Positions 35,815-47,623 of a stretch of 64,000 nucleotides of DNA are shown here, piece by piece; the stretch's first letter is position 1; every line of letters starts with the position of its first letter. The position numbers were made by a program, and so were the translations under genes. Source of the DNA: Pilatotrama ljubarskyi (taxonomy: Eukaryota; Basidiomycota; Agaricomycetes; Polyporales; Polyporaceae). The notes below the pieces were generated by a model. The model had not been told where the DNA came from and did no database searches. It worked only from the letters and a program-made list of their open reading frames with translations. The stretch spans positions 1 to 64,000 of the forward strand of contig MU277704.1 of NCBI GenBank assembly GCA_022385805.1. The letters run 5' to 3'.

Positions 35815-37944
35815 ATGTCCGCCGAGTCGCGTCTTGTCTTCTCGCTCTCTGTCTTCTGGACTGCGCTGTATGCGCTGCGGTTCTATCGTCGCCGCACCCG
35901 CCGCATCTCCACTCTACCGACCCTGACCTCGTCCGCATCGCCAGCGTCCACAGAGCTCTTCAGGTCGTCAGCCACCAGAATCACTCTCATCAACTGCCAT
36001 CTCCGCTACCAGTCCTCTGCTTGGAATGCGCTCCACCAGTCTTCTTCTGCGCGGCTGGCCAAAAGCACGGCATCGCGAAGCGTCCTGCAGCTCGTGTACG
36101 ACGTCGGGACCGTCCTCGGCGTCCTAGGCATCCTCGGCTCCGTCCTCTTGCTCGTCTGGACCACTGCTCAGCTGGCCTCCTCTTTGTACACCCGCTCCGT
36201 CGACCGTAATCTCCCCTCCAATAGTGGGGCTCACCACAAGAGGAGCGTCGACGAGGACGCCAATAGCGCCCTCCATGAGGCGCATGCGGCTCCCGCTCTG
36301 CAGCTCATCGTAAGTCGCCCTCCGTTCAGTCCTCCGTACTGCGGGTTCAATCGTGAGTGTCGTCCAAACCTGCCTTCGAAAGTGGATTCACGCTGTCTGC
36401 GCTGCCGCTCGCCTAGACATAGCCTCATAATATGCGCACAGATCCCTGGCCTCACAACTCCGCTGCACCACCTCCCTCTGCTCCTTGTGGCACTCCTCAC
36501 GACCCAAGTCATCCATGAATGCGGGCACGCTGTAGCAGCAGCTCTGTAAGCCGCCCTAGCACGTGTGGTAGCCTGCCACTGAAAGAGTACCTCGTCCGCC
36601 AGAGACTCCATTCCGCTCACCTCCGCCGGCCTCGGGCTGACCCTCATTCTTCCATCCGCATTCGTCGCCTTTCCGACGGAGGAGACAGAGTCGCTGCCTC
36701 CGCGCTCCCGCGCACGCCTCATCTCGGCCGGTGCGTTCCATAACCTCTTGTTCTGGCTCGCCCTGGGTGCCGCCGCTTGGCTGCCCACGTCCGAGCTCGC
36801 TTGGCCCTTGCTCGGATATAGAGACGTCAGTCAGTACGGACGGGCCGTTCTGGCGGTAGACCAGGTTCGTCAATACGATGTGCGTATGCCTTGTGTTGGC
36901 TGATGAGTGTATGGGACACCACAGGGATCACCGCTCTACGGATACATCCCAGTCGGAGCGGTCATATACAAAGTCGGGGACGAGACGCTCGCGTCGCAGG
37001 AAGGTGCTGCGAGACGATGGGAATCCCTCATGTCCGCTAGCCAAGATAGCTCCATGAGCAGTCTGGGATGGTGCGCGGAAGAAGCATGGTTCTCAGGTCT
37101 GCACGTCCTCCGCACGAGAGGATGTATCGATGGCTGATGGTCCTCGTAGCCCAAGATTCATCATGCTGCACGGCCCGTAGCACCGCCGTTGCATCCTCGT
37201 CTTGCTTTGTGGCGATAGGAGAAGTGTATACTGAGCGCTGCGTAGACCCGCTGCGCTTTCTGCAGCCAGCTCGCACGGACAACGTGCGCAGGTGCACCTC
37301 CGCGACAGAGTGCGGACACAGCCAACTTTGCTTACGGCCCAGGAGCGACCAAGAGCTAGTGTCGCTGACAATGCACATGCCTCCATGGTGGGAACAGAAG
37401 GGGGACTCGGAGCGGACGGTCGTCTGGCAAGGCGACCGATCGGAGATCTTGGATGAAGGTCAGTCGCAGACATCCAACCCTGGCCGCGACGGTTGTAGCT
37501 GAGGCATGTACAGTCGAAGTCGGGGACTGGCTGCCTCGCTACAGTTGGCTGCCCATAGGCCTCCCATTCGTGTGGGGCACCTTGTTCTCGTGCGTACATC
37601 CGGATAACGCAGTCGTACGCACCGTTGACTATCCTGACAGGTATCTGAGGACGCTGACACTGTCACTGTACTTCTTCAACCTCCTCCCGCTGCCCTTCCT
37701 CGACGGCGGGCAGCTGTTCGATACCTTGTATGATGGGTGGGCAGCTGATACGCAGCAGGGATATGAGGCGGTCGAGCTCGATCGCCTAGAGGAGGGAATG
37801 GGGGACGCTACTGCTACGCTGAGAGGGAGGCCAGCAGGAAGTCGGTCTGGGAGGAAGGCGCACTGTCGGAGAGCCGTACATGTAGGCGTTGGGACTTTGA
37901 CCGGCTGTTGTATCGTTCTCAGTCTGGTCAATACTTACATATGA
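35815..37944 (+). CDS. Site-2 protease, membrane zinc metalloprotease
   Basis: The first exon (35815-36309) starts MSAESRLVFSLSVFWTALYAL, a membrane segment. After introns the frame carries TTQVIHECGHAVAAAL, where HECGH is the zinc-binding HExxH inside a membrane helix. A long luminal/PDZ-like region follows (GSPLYGYIPVGAVIYKVG), then the second signature NLLPLPFLDGGQLFD, whose Asp is the third zinc ligand. The last helix is near the end (VGVGTLTGCCIVLSLVNTYI). Site-2 proteases cut membrane-anchored transcription factors such as SREBP; in basidiomycetes (Stp1 of Cryptococcus) this supports growth at low oxygen and sterol. The first intron (36310-36441) is a multiple of three, so retention would not stop translation. 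Confidence 0.93.
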
Positions 37945-38273
37945 TATCCCGCTTTCGTTGGACGGTGATCCGCTCGTTCATGCGAGCGAAGCCTACCTTG
38001 TCAGAGACGAATCGGCCAACGGTACCACGCGATACTCGAGTGTTCATTCCGTCATATAACCCGAAGGCGATACACCCGCAAAAGAGAGCTATGGGTACAG
38101 TGGGGTGCCATGCATGCATATTAGAATAGTCGTGCTGGAGCATACATTCCCATACAGCAGCGCAGCCCGAGGGCGATCCACGGCATAGCAGAGGACGACA
38201 CAGCCCGGACGGCGACGGCGACAGCAGAGCAGAGCAAACGACCCCGGGGAGAATGGAAGGGGGTGCGAGCCGT
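37945..38273. other. Convergent 3' flanks of site-2 protease and RPL38
   Basis: About 330 bases between facing stop codons. No coding or RNA gene is seen. Confidence 0.5.
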
Positions 38274-38721
38274 CTACTTCTTTTTGGGCGTGTCCTTGAT
38301 CTCCTGGACGTTGAGACCTGCGAAGTGTTCGATGCGACTTGAGCAAGATCGTCGCACTAGGGATTGTAGGTGAACGCACCAGGGGGGAGGCTCTGCTGGA
38401 GCTTCTCCGCCTTCTCGGGGTCGTCAAGGGAGAGCGTGTAGAGGTACCGTGAGCACCGAATCTTGAACTTGGTCTTCAGCTTGCCACCGGGAACCCGCGA
38501 CGCGATCTTCTTGATGCGAGCCTCTGCACGACGAGGGAGACGACCCGCGTCAATGCACGTTTGGAACCAACCAGCTTGGAGGAAACGCACCCTTCGCATC
38601 CTTCCTCCGGGCGATGTCGATGAACTGCTTGATGTCGCGGATCTCCTTGGGCTGCCCGGGGCGAACTGGAGTGTCAGCCGGGCACAATGACGAGGAGGAC
38701 GAGCGTAACGGCGCGCACCAT
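38274..38721 (-). CDS. RPL38: 60S ribosomal protein L38 (eL38)
   Basis: Four coding exons join to 83 residues. The first contains only the start codon (38721-38719) and is followed at once by a GTGCGC donor. The second (38651-38591) codes [20 protein letters not shown]. The third codes [20 protein letters not shown], then [20 protein letters not shown] and QQSLPPG. The last adds [13 protein letters not shown]. Sequence and length fit eL38 of the large ribosomal subunit, with a slightly longer middle and a Lys-rich tail. An intron directly after the ATG is a known habit of ribosomal protein genes. The reading frame that runs into the last intron gives a shorter end and is not used. Confidence 0.95.
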
Positions 38722-39065
38722 TTTGTCGAAGTCTTGATCTCCCTGGCCCTCGCCCGCCGCGTACTCTGCCCGACATTTCCTCGGTGGCTGAGATCCAGAT
38801 CGCACAACTGTACAGTTTCGGATTTTGCCGAAGTCACGCTTGAAGCAGATAGGCGCCCTTTTTTGGGTGTCCGAGGCCGAGATGCAATTGCAAGGGAACA
38901 ATAATCGGTAAGTAACACCTGAGAATGAGGATGGGAGAGAATGTCCGGTATAAGATACAGATGAGAGACCTAGTAGTGCAACATGCGACAGAGAGCAGCA
39001 GACGTCATCATCAAAAGTCGTAAGTAGTATGATAGGAGTCGTCGTGGATGGGTATCGGGTCATTA
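38722..39065. other. RPL38 upstream region and myosin 3' flank
   Basis: Roughly 340 bases on the minus strand between the myosin stop codon and the RPL38 start codon. It must hold the RPL38 promoter; no motif is assigned. Confidence 0.45.
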
Positions 39066-42000
39066 TCACTTCCGAGGCGAGCTCATTGGCGAGCCCAACA
39101 CCGTGCTCGACGGACGCTCGAGGCGTGCGCGCAACCGTTCGAGCTCGCGCTCGAGGGCAAGAGCCTTCTGCTTGAAGTCTGCCGCCTCCCGCTCGGCGCG
39201 GCGCTTGGCCAGCTGAAGGTTGTTCTCCCAGGTTTGCTGAGATTGGTGTCAGAGCGAACAGAGACATGATACGCAAGAACAAGTCACGCACTAGCTCGTC
39301 CATCGTCTGACGCATATTGACGATCTTGGACTCATAGTTCTTGACTTCCTCCTCCAGACGCGCTCGTTGGCGCTCTGCTTCTGCGAGGGCCTTGTCTGAC
39401 GAGACGTGGATGCGCGAGCTCTCCTTGTTTGACTGTGTAAGCTGGCTCGTGAGTTCCTCGACCCGAGACTCGAGACGCCTCGAGGTCGTCGCCGGTCGTC
39501 GAGGGTTAAGTGACTTCGTCTCGAGATCGACGATGCGCAAGTTCAGATCCTTCACTTGCTTCTCGAGGTTGGCCTGAAAAAGTCTTGTCAGCGCTGTACA
39601 CTCGTTACCACTACCTCGCACGCCACTTACGTTCATCTTGTCAAGTTCAGAGTTCTCGACGCGGATTTTGCCCAGCTCGATCTGACACTCGTTCGCGTAC
39701 GCTTCCGCCTTCTTCATCCGCTCGAAGGCCATCGCAACGCGGTCACCCTGCTCCTCGAGCGAGCGCTCCAGATCCTGCTTCTCCAAGCGCAGACGTTGCA
39801 ACTCCGTGTCTGAGGACATGCGGTTGGTGTCCGCATGATCGAGCTTGATAGCCTCCAACTCGGCCTGCAGGGCACGGCGAGCCTTCTGCAAGAGGGCACG
39901 GTCTGTCTCCGCGTCATTCAAGACGCTGCGCAGCTCGCGAACTTGAGAGTGAAGCGAGACGATCTGCGACTGCTGTTCTGCCTGTGCTGCGACCGAGGCG
40001 TCGTATGCCTTGGTGAGGTCCTGGATCTTGGTCTCGAGGCGCTCCTTGTCCTTCTTCCAGGACCCTCCGTTGTAGACTTCGTCGTCGTAACGGAGCTGCA
40101 GCTCATCGTACTCCGAGCGGAGTTTCCTGCTCTCTTCGCGAAGGCGGCTCATCGTGTCCCGCTGCGATTGCAATTCTATACGCTGCTGTTAGCCATAATG
40201 ACTCTGACCTCCGATCTTGATCACCGACCTTCACTGAGCTGAGCGAGCTCGGCTGAGTAGAACAAATGAGCAATCAGTCCGAGACGGAGAAATCTATAAC
40301 ATACCTTGGTATTTCTTGCGGGTCTGGTCAGCAAGGAAGTCGCGCTCAGCGAGGTCCTGTTGATGCTGTTTCCGCTCGTCCTCCATCTCTTCCGCGAGGC
40401 GTTGGCGGAGAAGCTCGAGGTCAGAAGATTCGCGGTCCTCCTCTTCGAGCTTGCGTTCCAGCTGCTGAATGCGTCGCTCGGCTGCCTGCAGCTTCTGCTC
40501 GACGGATTGCCGATCGGCAGCAAGTTGGGCTTGGGCTTTCTCCGCGTCCGCAAGTGCGCGCCGAGCTGGAGGATGCGTTTGAGTACAACTCACGTTTCCC
40601 AACAGACGAAATTACCGAATGCTTCCGCGCGAGCGGCCTTCGCACGGTTGATTTCTGCTTCCTCGTAGCGCTTCAGATACTCGTCTGTCTTCGACTTGTA
40701 CGCCTCGATGGCTTCTTGCAGCTCTGCTTCCAAATGAGTATAAGGCTGACAGGTTTGGGAAGAGTCGTACCAGAATGAATAGTAGAAGTGGCCGAGGAGG
40801 TGATCTCGAGCTCCTGGAGGCGAGCTTGCAGGCTGCGCTTGATGGCTGCATTGATGTGAGAACATGGCATCACTGTACCAGGTGAGGATGCTCACCAATC
40901 TCATCGTTTTTAGCGAGAATCTCAGCATCGAGACGTTCCTTCAGGCTGGTCACCTCGGACTGCAGTTGCTTCTTTGCAGCGCTGAGCTCCTGGACCTGCC
41001 GGCGTTGATCCTCCACCTCGATCTGAGCAGCACGCTGCTGGACGAGCTACAAATCACCTATTAGCTATATCGCCATGTATTCATGGCGATCACGTACCAG
41101 AGCCTTCTTTGACTCTTCCAAGCGTGTGTAACTCTCGCGCTCCTGAGCAATAGTGGTCTGGAAGCGCTCCCACATGGCCTGGACACCATCAAGCTGAGCG
41201 GCTTGCGCTGCACGACGAGCCTCCGCTTCCTCCTCGAGTAGTTGTGCGAGCTTCGCGTTCTCCTTCGCGAGCCGTGATCGACAAGCCTCGATGGACTGCT
41301 TGGAGCCGTCGCTGTTCTGCAGCTCCTCCGTGACCTCCCGCAGAGAAGTTTCAAGGTACTGACGAATGCGCTGAGAGGCCGCCATCTGGAGCTCGAGAGC
41401 TTGTACTTGTTGACGCAGCTTGTCCACCTGGGCGTGGCGTTCGGGGGTACGCGGAATCTCGGTAGGAGTGTCCTTGAACCGGACAGTGCCGTTGGCCCGA
41501 GATTTGGTAGGCGTGACATTGGCCATCGTCTGTTCACCAGTGCGATGGCCGGTGAGGTGACGGACCTGTGCTCGGTGAGATAGTTCGCGCTCCATCTCCT
41601 CGTCGGCGAGCTGGAGCTCCCGCAAGAGGCGGTTGCGGAACGAGTCGTCCTTGGGCCCACTGCTCATGATCAGTCTGCGGATCTCAGCGTGTTGGCGGTC
41701 AACATGCTCCTTGATCCTGGCTGCGGCAGACTTCGAGAGCTCATACTCCTCAAGCTGCTGCTCAAGTTGACTGATCCTGGACTCGTATTGACGCTGCAAC
41801 TTCGCAAAGGAATTCGGCGTCTCAGTTTCGTCAGCAAGCCTTGTGAGCTCAATCTCCAGGTTGTCCTTTGCCTTCTGGACGGTGAGAAGACGCTGCTCGG
41901 CTTCGGCGACCTGTGTTCGGGAGTCCTTCAGCTCGTTCTGCAGGCGTCGAACGTGCACCTCAGCAGCTTCGCGCATGCGACGCTCGTTCTCCAGGTCGAC

Positions 42001-45000
42001 GAGGGCTTGCGTGGCCTTCGCTTCTTGATCGCGAGCTTTCTTCTCCTTGGCCCGGAGCGCGAGTTCTTCGTTGGCCTTTTCGCGCGCAAGATCCTCAGCC
42101 TCCGTCGTGAGACGAGTCTTCGCCTTCTCGAGCGAGCGGATGTAAGCAGCCTGCTTCTGTAGCTCCACCTGTGCTTCAGCGAGTTGGCGGTCTGTGACTC
42201 GCTTCGCTTCCTCTAGAACGTGAACGTGCTCCACGATGGTCTTGTCCTGCTTCGCCTCGAGCTGCTTGACTTCCCACTCGCGGGCCTTCAAGTCGGTGAG
42301 GACCTTGTTCAGATCGCGCTCGAATTTCGTGTTGATATCCTTCAGGCGCTTCGCCTCCGCCTTGTGGGTGTGCGCGGTCTCCTCCAGCTTCGTGCGCTTG
42401 GAGGTCTCGGTCTCGAGTTGCTTCTTGAGCGTCTCGACTTGGCGGTCAAGAGCACCCTTGTCACGCTCAAGTTGGAGAACGGCATCCTCGAAGTCGGCAT
42501 AGCGAGACTGAGTACTAGAGAGCTGACGTTCGAGACTCTGAAGAGATTGTGAATTTACCATATCAGCCAGATAGCGTAGGACATTACCTCCTTCGCCTTC
42601 TGAACCTCCGCAAGCTGGTTGTCGGTGTCGATGACGCGAGAGCGGACGGACTGCAGTTCGGATTCAAGAGCACGCTTGGCTTTCTCAGCTTCTGACAAAG
42701 CCGCCTCAGTCTTCTTCAGTTGGGCCTGGCTCGCCTGTGCGCGATCGGAGAGCGAAGTGTGGCTGTGTTGGATGTTCTTGTGCTCGCGAGCGAGCGTTTC
42801 CAATTCGACCTTCAGCTTATTCTGCGTCTCAGCGGCCGCCTTGCGCGTCTCGGTGAGGTCCGCAGAGAGCTTGGTAACTTGAGAGCGAAGGTCTGCCAGC
42901 TCTTCCTCCTTGCTCTTGGCAACTTCGCTCCGACGGGTCTCTTCGGTCACCTTCGCCTCAAGGAGCGCTCGCAGCTCGTCCAGCTCGGCTTGCAACTTGA
43001 TCTGCGAGCTGGCATTCCGCTCCTTGGCCTTGCGCTCGGATTCGAGTTCGGCAGAGAGCGTGTTGATCTTGGCCTGAAGCTCGGCGATTTCTCTGAGGAG
43101 TGTGTCCCGCTCCATCTTAATCTTCTCGACTTCGGTGGCGAGTCGTTCGGCCTGCTGCTCCTTGGCCGTGATCATGCTCGTATACTCGTTGGCTGTGCGA
43201 GCCATCTCCGCGAGCTGCTCCTTAAGTTGGCGGACGTCCTTCTCAAGAGCGTCGGCCTTCTCGCGGAATGCATCCCTGCAGGAGGTCAGCGCCGCCATCA
43301 CCAGAGCAAGGAAACCAGCTCACTTGTTCCGTTGCTCCGTAACGAGCTTCGTGTCCAGGTCAGACATGGTAGACTCCATACGCTCTTTGGCGCGCGCAAC
43401 GTCTTCGTCCCGCTGTGCGACGACGTTCTTCAGCTCCTCTGCCTGCTTCTCGAGCATCTCCTTCTCCGCCGCAAGTATGTCCAGGTCTTCGAGGGCCTCG
43501 TCCAGTTGCTTCCCAAGCTCCATCTCACGTGCGCGCCATTCTTGCTGCTCGCTCTCGAGTCGGACTAGGTGCTCTGCTGCCTGATCGAACGCTTGCTGGA
43601 GCGTCTTGTGCTTCTCCTCACTCTCCCGCTGCAGCTTGAGCGCACGGTCCAACTGCGAGTCCAGCGTGTCCAGATCTGCCTGTAGAGCGGCAACTTCCTC
43701 CTCTAGCTCGAGCTCGTGCTTCTTGCTGCGCTCAAGCAATGAGTCCTTGTCCATGCCGAGGGCACGCTCTGCTTCGAGGTCCTCTTCGACCTTACGCTTC
43801 TCTGCCTCCAGCCGCATCTTCAGGCTCTCGAGGGCTTCCCGCTCCTTCTGGTCGCGTTCAGCACGCTCTTTGGCAAGAAGCAGCTCGGCCTCCTTCTTCC
43901 TGAGTTCTTCATCGTTACGCGTCGCAGCCAACAATGGGCGAACCTACATCTTCGATGAGCATCATGCGATAGTGTGTGATGACTGGCGCTCACCTTCGTG
44001 TAGAGGTTCCACCACGGCCAATCCCGGAGCTCACCGTAGATGCGAGCGTTGCGCTGGATAGTCCGGATCGCGACAGCGCGGTTGAGAATCTTCTTCATCT
44101 GGCGGCGCGCTGTCCACATGCGTGCCACGGCCTGCAGGCGCGAGAACAGGTCGAACAACAGCGCATCCCTGCGCTCCTCCAGCTCGGCAAGCACACCCGC
44201 CTTGAAGAAGATCTTCGAGGTGCCGATGCGGTAAATCGACTTGTCTAACTCCAGCGCGTCGACCATGCGGAGACACGCCTTTCGGCCGTCCATGTATCCG
44301 GGAGGGATGATGCCAGGGGTGAGCACCTCGTAACGCTGTCTGAACTCGACGAAGGGAAGGCGATTGGGATAGCCGAGGCGAGCGATACGGATGCCCTCGA
44401 GCACACCGTTGCATCGGAGCTGGTCGAGCACGAGCGGCACGTCGACGCGGCCGGGCTTCTTGAGGGTGTTCGGGACGATGCAGCGAACGAAGTGCGGCTG
44501 CGTTGCCTGCAGCTGCGCCATCAGGCTCGCGAGCTGCTCCTTGTGTCGCTGAGCGACCGTCCGGAAAGCGCCCTTCTTCATACCGCGCTTCTTCCCGATC
44601 GTCATCGCGTACAGGGCGTTCCCGCCGGTTCCGGTCGGGACGGGAGCGTCGCTGTACTCGGCGAAGAGCGACGCGATATATCGCTCAGAGGAGGCGGCAA
44701 GCACACGCGTCAGGTTGTCGTTCAGCGGGTCCTTGTTTTTCTCGAGCCATCCATCTGTGCGGTACTCGACGCGTCCGGCGTAGTGATGCACGATGAAGCC
44801 CTGCTCGAACCTCGCCGGTTCGTACTTGAAGGTGCCAGGGTGCGGTTCCTCGCCGTTCTGGGGCTCACTAGCCCAGATTGAGTGCAGCTTGTTCGTGAAC
44901 GTGAGGTCCGTCGCTTTGGGCATGATACACTCCTCGTCGAGGAGGCTGAGCACGCCGATTGTCGCACCGCTCGTCTCGATGAGGTCGATAGTCGGCTGGA

Positions 45001-46944
45001 GGTCGAGCCCGAAGTTGACGTAGTCCCACTCGATGCCTTCCCGCGCGTACTCTTCCTGCTCGAGCACGAACATGTGGTGATTGAAGAACTGCTGCAGCTT
45101 CTCATTGGTGTAATTGATCAGCAGCTGCTCGTATCCGTTGATGTCGAAGATCTCGAAGCCGGCGATATCGAGCACGCCAATGAACGTCGACTTCGAGGAG
45201 GGGCGGTCCAGCGCGCGGTTGATCCGGTCGACAAGCATGCCAAAGGACTTCTCGTAGAGCGTCTTGCAGAGGGCGGAGAGTTCGTCCAGAGCTTGCTGCC
45301 GTGTACGTGCTTGTGTTACCCACTCGCGGCCCGCGAGCACACGGGGTCGGAGAACCGCCTTGGTGAATTCTGTGAGCGGGATCCCGAGCAGATGGCACAC
45401 ACGCTCTGCTTGTGAGGGGTCTGGCATGACTGCATCGTCGGACCGGGTGGAGGTGATGACGATGTTGCCGATATGAAGAATTGCAGCTACCACGCGGAAC
45501 AAGTCGATTTGCTCAGCGGGTGTGAAACCCACGGTGTCGAGCGCGTTCTAGCAATCGGTTCAGCAGGGAAGTCAGGCATGTCAATCCCAGGTTCTCCTAC
45601 CTTGAGGAGATTCCACTCCTCTCGATCATCGATGCCGTCTACTTCGCGCCGGCTCTTGTTGAGGTACTCGTAGTCCTCGACACCACCGTCCAGCAGAAGT
45701 GTCTCTGGCAGGAGGTCAGACTGGCATACAATAAGAAGCACTCGTGGTCACCTTTGAGGCTACCGCCGCCCTCCATGAGCTGGTAGAAGACATGGAAACT
45801 GCGCTCGGCCTCGCTTCTGACGACGACTCGACTCTTCTCCAGCAGGTACCAGTCGATGTTGGCCCCGGCAATGCTACCGTCTGGTGAGAAGCTGATACGG
45901 ATGAACTTTCCGAAACGACTGGAGTTGTTGTTCCGCTGCGTCTGTGCGTTACCGAACGCCTCGAGAATTGGGTTGGCCTGGAGGATCTGCCGCTCGAGGA
46001 GACCGAGGCGGCCCTTTGCAGTCAAGCTGAAACCGGAGCCGGAACCGCTCACGGACGTGCCCTTGGCGTGTTTGCGGAACGAGCTGCTGCGGGGCAGACC
46101 TACCGTAGGGACCACGGCATTGAACGCGGCTGTGCCCGCGAGTGAGGGTGACTGGGAGTGGGAAGGCGTGATGGGGGCATGCGCATCGGTCGCGATAGCG
46201 GCGAGGTACTGGATGACCTTCTTGGTGCTCTCCGTCTTGCCTGCGCCGGACTCGCCACTGATGTGGGCGGTTACATATGTATGGATTAGATAGTGAGGGT
46301 AGAGACGCACGTAATGAGAATGCTCTGATTCTCGCGTTCCTCGCCCATGTTCACCCAGGCGCGTTCGGCGATGGCGAATATGTGGGGCGGGTTCTCGTCT
46401 CGGCGCTTTCCACGATATTGGTGGACGATGGCATCGGAGTAGAGGGGCAATGGCTGGTATGGGTTGATAGCGACCAAGAACAGTCCGGAGTAGGTCTAGG
46501 GGACAAAGCAGGCGTGAATCAAGGGATGATCGTGCATGGCAAAGTTGGTGATACTGACATAGATGGAGCCGGAGCCATATCGTAAGCGGAGGTTGTGGAC
46601 GACGCTTGCTTCGTTAAGGAACGTGAGGTCTGCGATATCGTCGACGCGGTCGAACTTTGGAGGATTCATCTTGGAAAGCGCGTAGAGAGGGAGCTTTCGG
46701 ATCTAGTAGGACCGCGTTAGAGAGGGTACGAAGACTCGAGGTGAACGGTGTCTACTTCTCCACCAGCAGCCATGACGACTTGGCCCATGTCGTCTTCCTC
46801 CTTTGCGACCCAGCCTGCGAGGTAGCCGTCTTTGTCGTCGGGGACCCAGACCCATTTCTTCTCGTTGAACTCTGCCTGGGCAGCGGCAGCGCGAGCGGCC
46901 TCTGCGCTCTGGGAAGGTCTTGGAGCCGGCATTGGAAGTGCCAT
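39066..46944 (-). CDS. MYO2: Conventional myosin II heavy chain
   Basis: The start at 46944 opens [12 protein letters not shown], then the SH3-like [18 protein letters not shown]. The motor is complete: [14 protein letters not shown]-loop [13 protein letters not shown] (about 46260-46220), switch [14 protein letters not shown], switch [22 protein letters not shown], and the actin-binding HFVRCIVPN and [13 protein letters not shown]. An IQ-like neck follows ([22 protein letters not shown]). From about 43930 down to 39066 the protein is an unbroken heptad-rich coiled coil split by several introns, ending MSSPRK before TGA. Total is roughly 2,350-2,400 residues, typical for basidiomycetes. As a dimer it forms bipolar filaments and drives the cytokinetic ring. 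The symbol varies between fungi (MYO1 in yeast). Confidence 0.95.
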
Positions 46945-47623
46945 GGGCTCTGAGACAAAGAGAGCGAGAGAGGATGGACAGGTAGAGACGGAGGAGGAGG
47001 AGAGGGAGGGGGAGTGGCAGGCCAGAGGTCGGTTGGCTTGGGAGAGGACGCGTCCGGGGATTCCTAATTTGGCACATTAGGCGACCACGGTGCGCGGCAG
47101 GCGCCCGTTGGCACGGTCCTCTGCATTCCTCCGCCTCCTTTGCGCAGCAGACGCAGCGAAGTCGACGAGACTCGGCGTGTGGATGAGAACAGACTGCGGG
47201 GGTTACCATGGCTATCATGAGCAGAGGTAGTTCCCTGGTACAACACAGTGCAAGTGACGGTCGCGGTAAGCAGCCGACAGCGACGCGATTGGTTTCGTCT
47301 CCAGCACTTCATAGGTTGAATGAATCGCTGTTCTGTCAGCCCGAAGCGTGCATAGATCAGCGTATGGAATGAGAGGATATGTTTTCTGCGCCACCGACGC
47401 GACGCGACGCGACGAAGCCACGTGACACGAACGCGAGACTCCCCTTCGTGTCCAAGTCCAAGTCGTTGGCTCGCGTCTTTGCGCTCTTTGCGCGTCGACA
47501 TCGCTTTCTGTGCATGCAGTGGCACACACTGCACGGGCGGAACACCACAAAACTCGCGTCCGTCCCTCTCGTTCCTGCTCGTTCACTTCCTCTCACCCCC
47601 ATCTCTCGGCTCGTAGCCCGGGG
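46945..47623. promoter_or_regulatory. Divergent promoter of myosin II and the Ser/Pro-rich protein
   Basis: About 680 bases separate the divergent start codons at 46944 and 47624. The side next to 47624 (47540-47620) is pyrimidine-rich, fitting a transcribed leader. No specific site is assigned. Confidence 0.4.

Noticed and set aside
34875..37944. Secondary-metabolite cluster around the methyltransferase
   Set aside because: Neighbours are a SNARE, a site-2 protease and a ribosomal protein; no synthase, oxidase or transporter is present.
40266..43584. Long plus-strand frames of up to 280 residues, rich in Leu
   Set aside because: They are exact antisense shadows of the myosin coiled coil, whose Glu/Lys/Leu codons read as Leu/Phe/Ser codons on the other strand.
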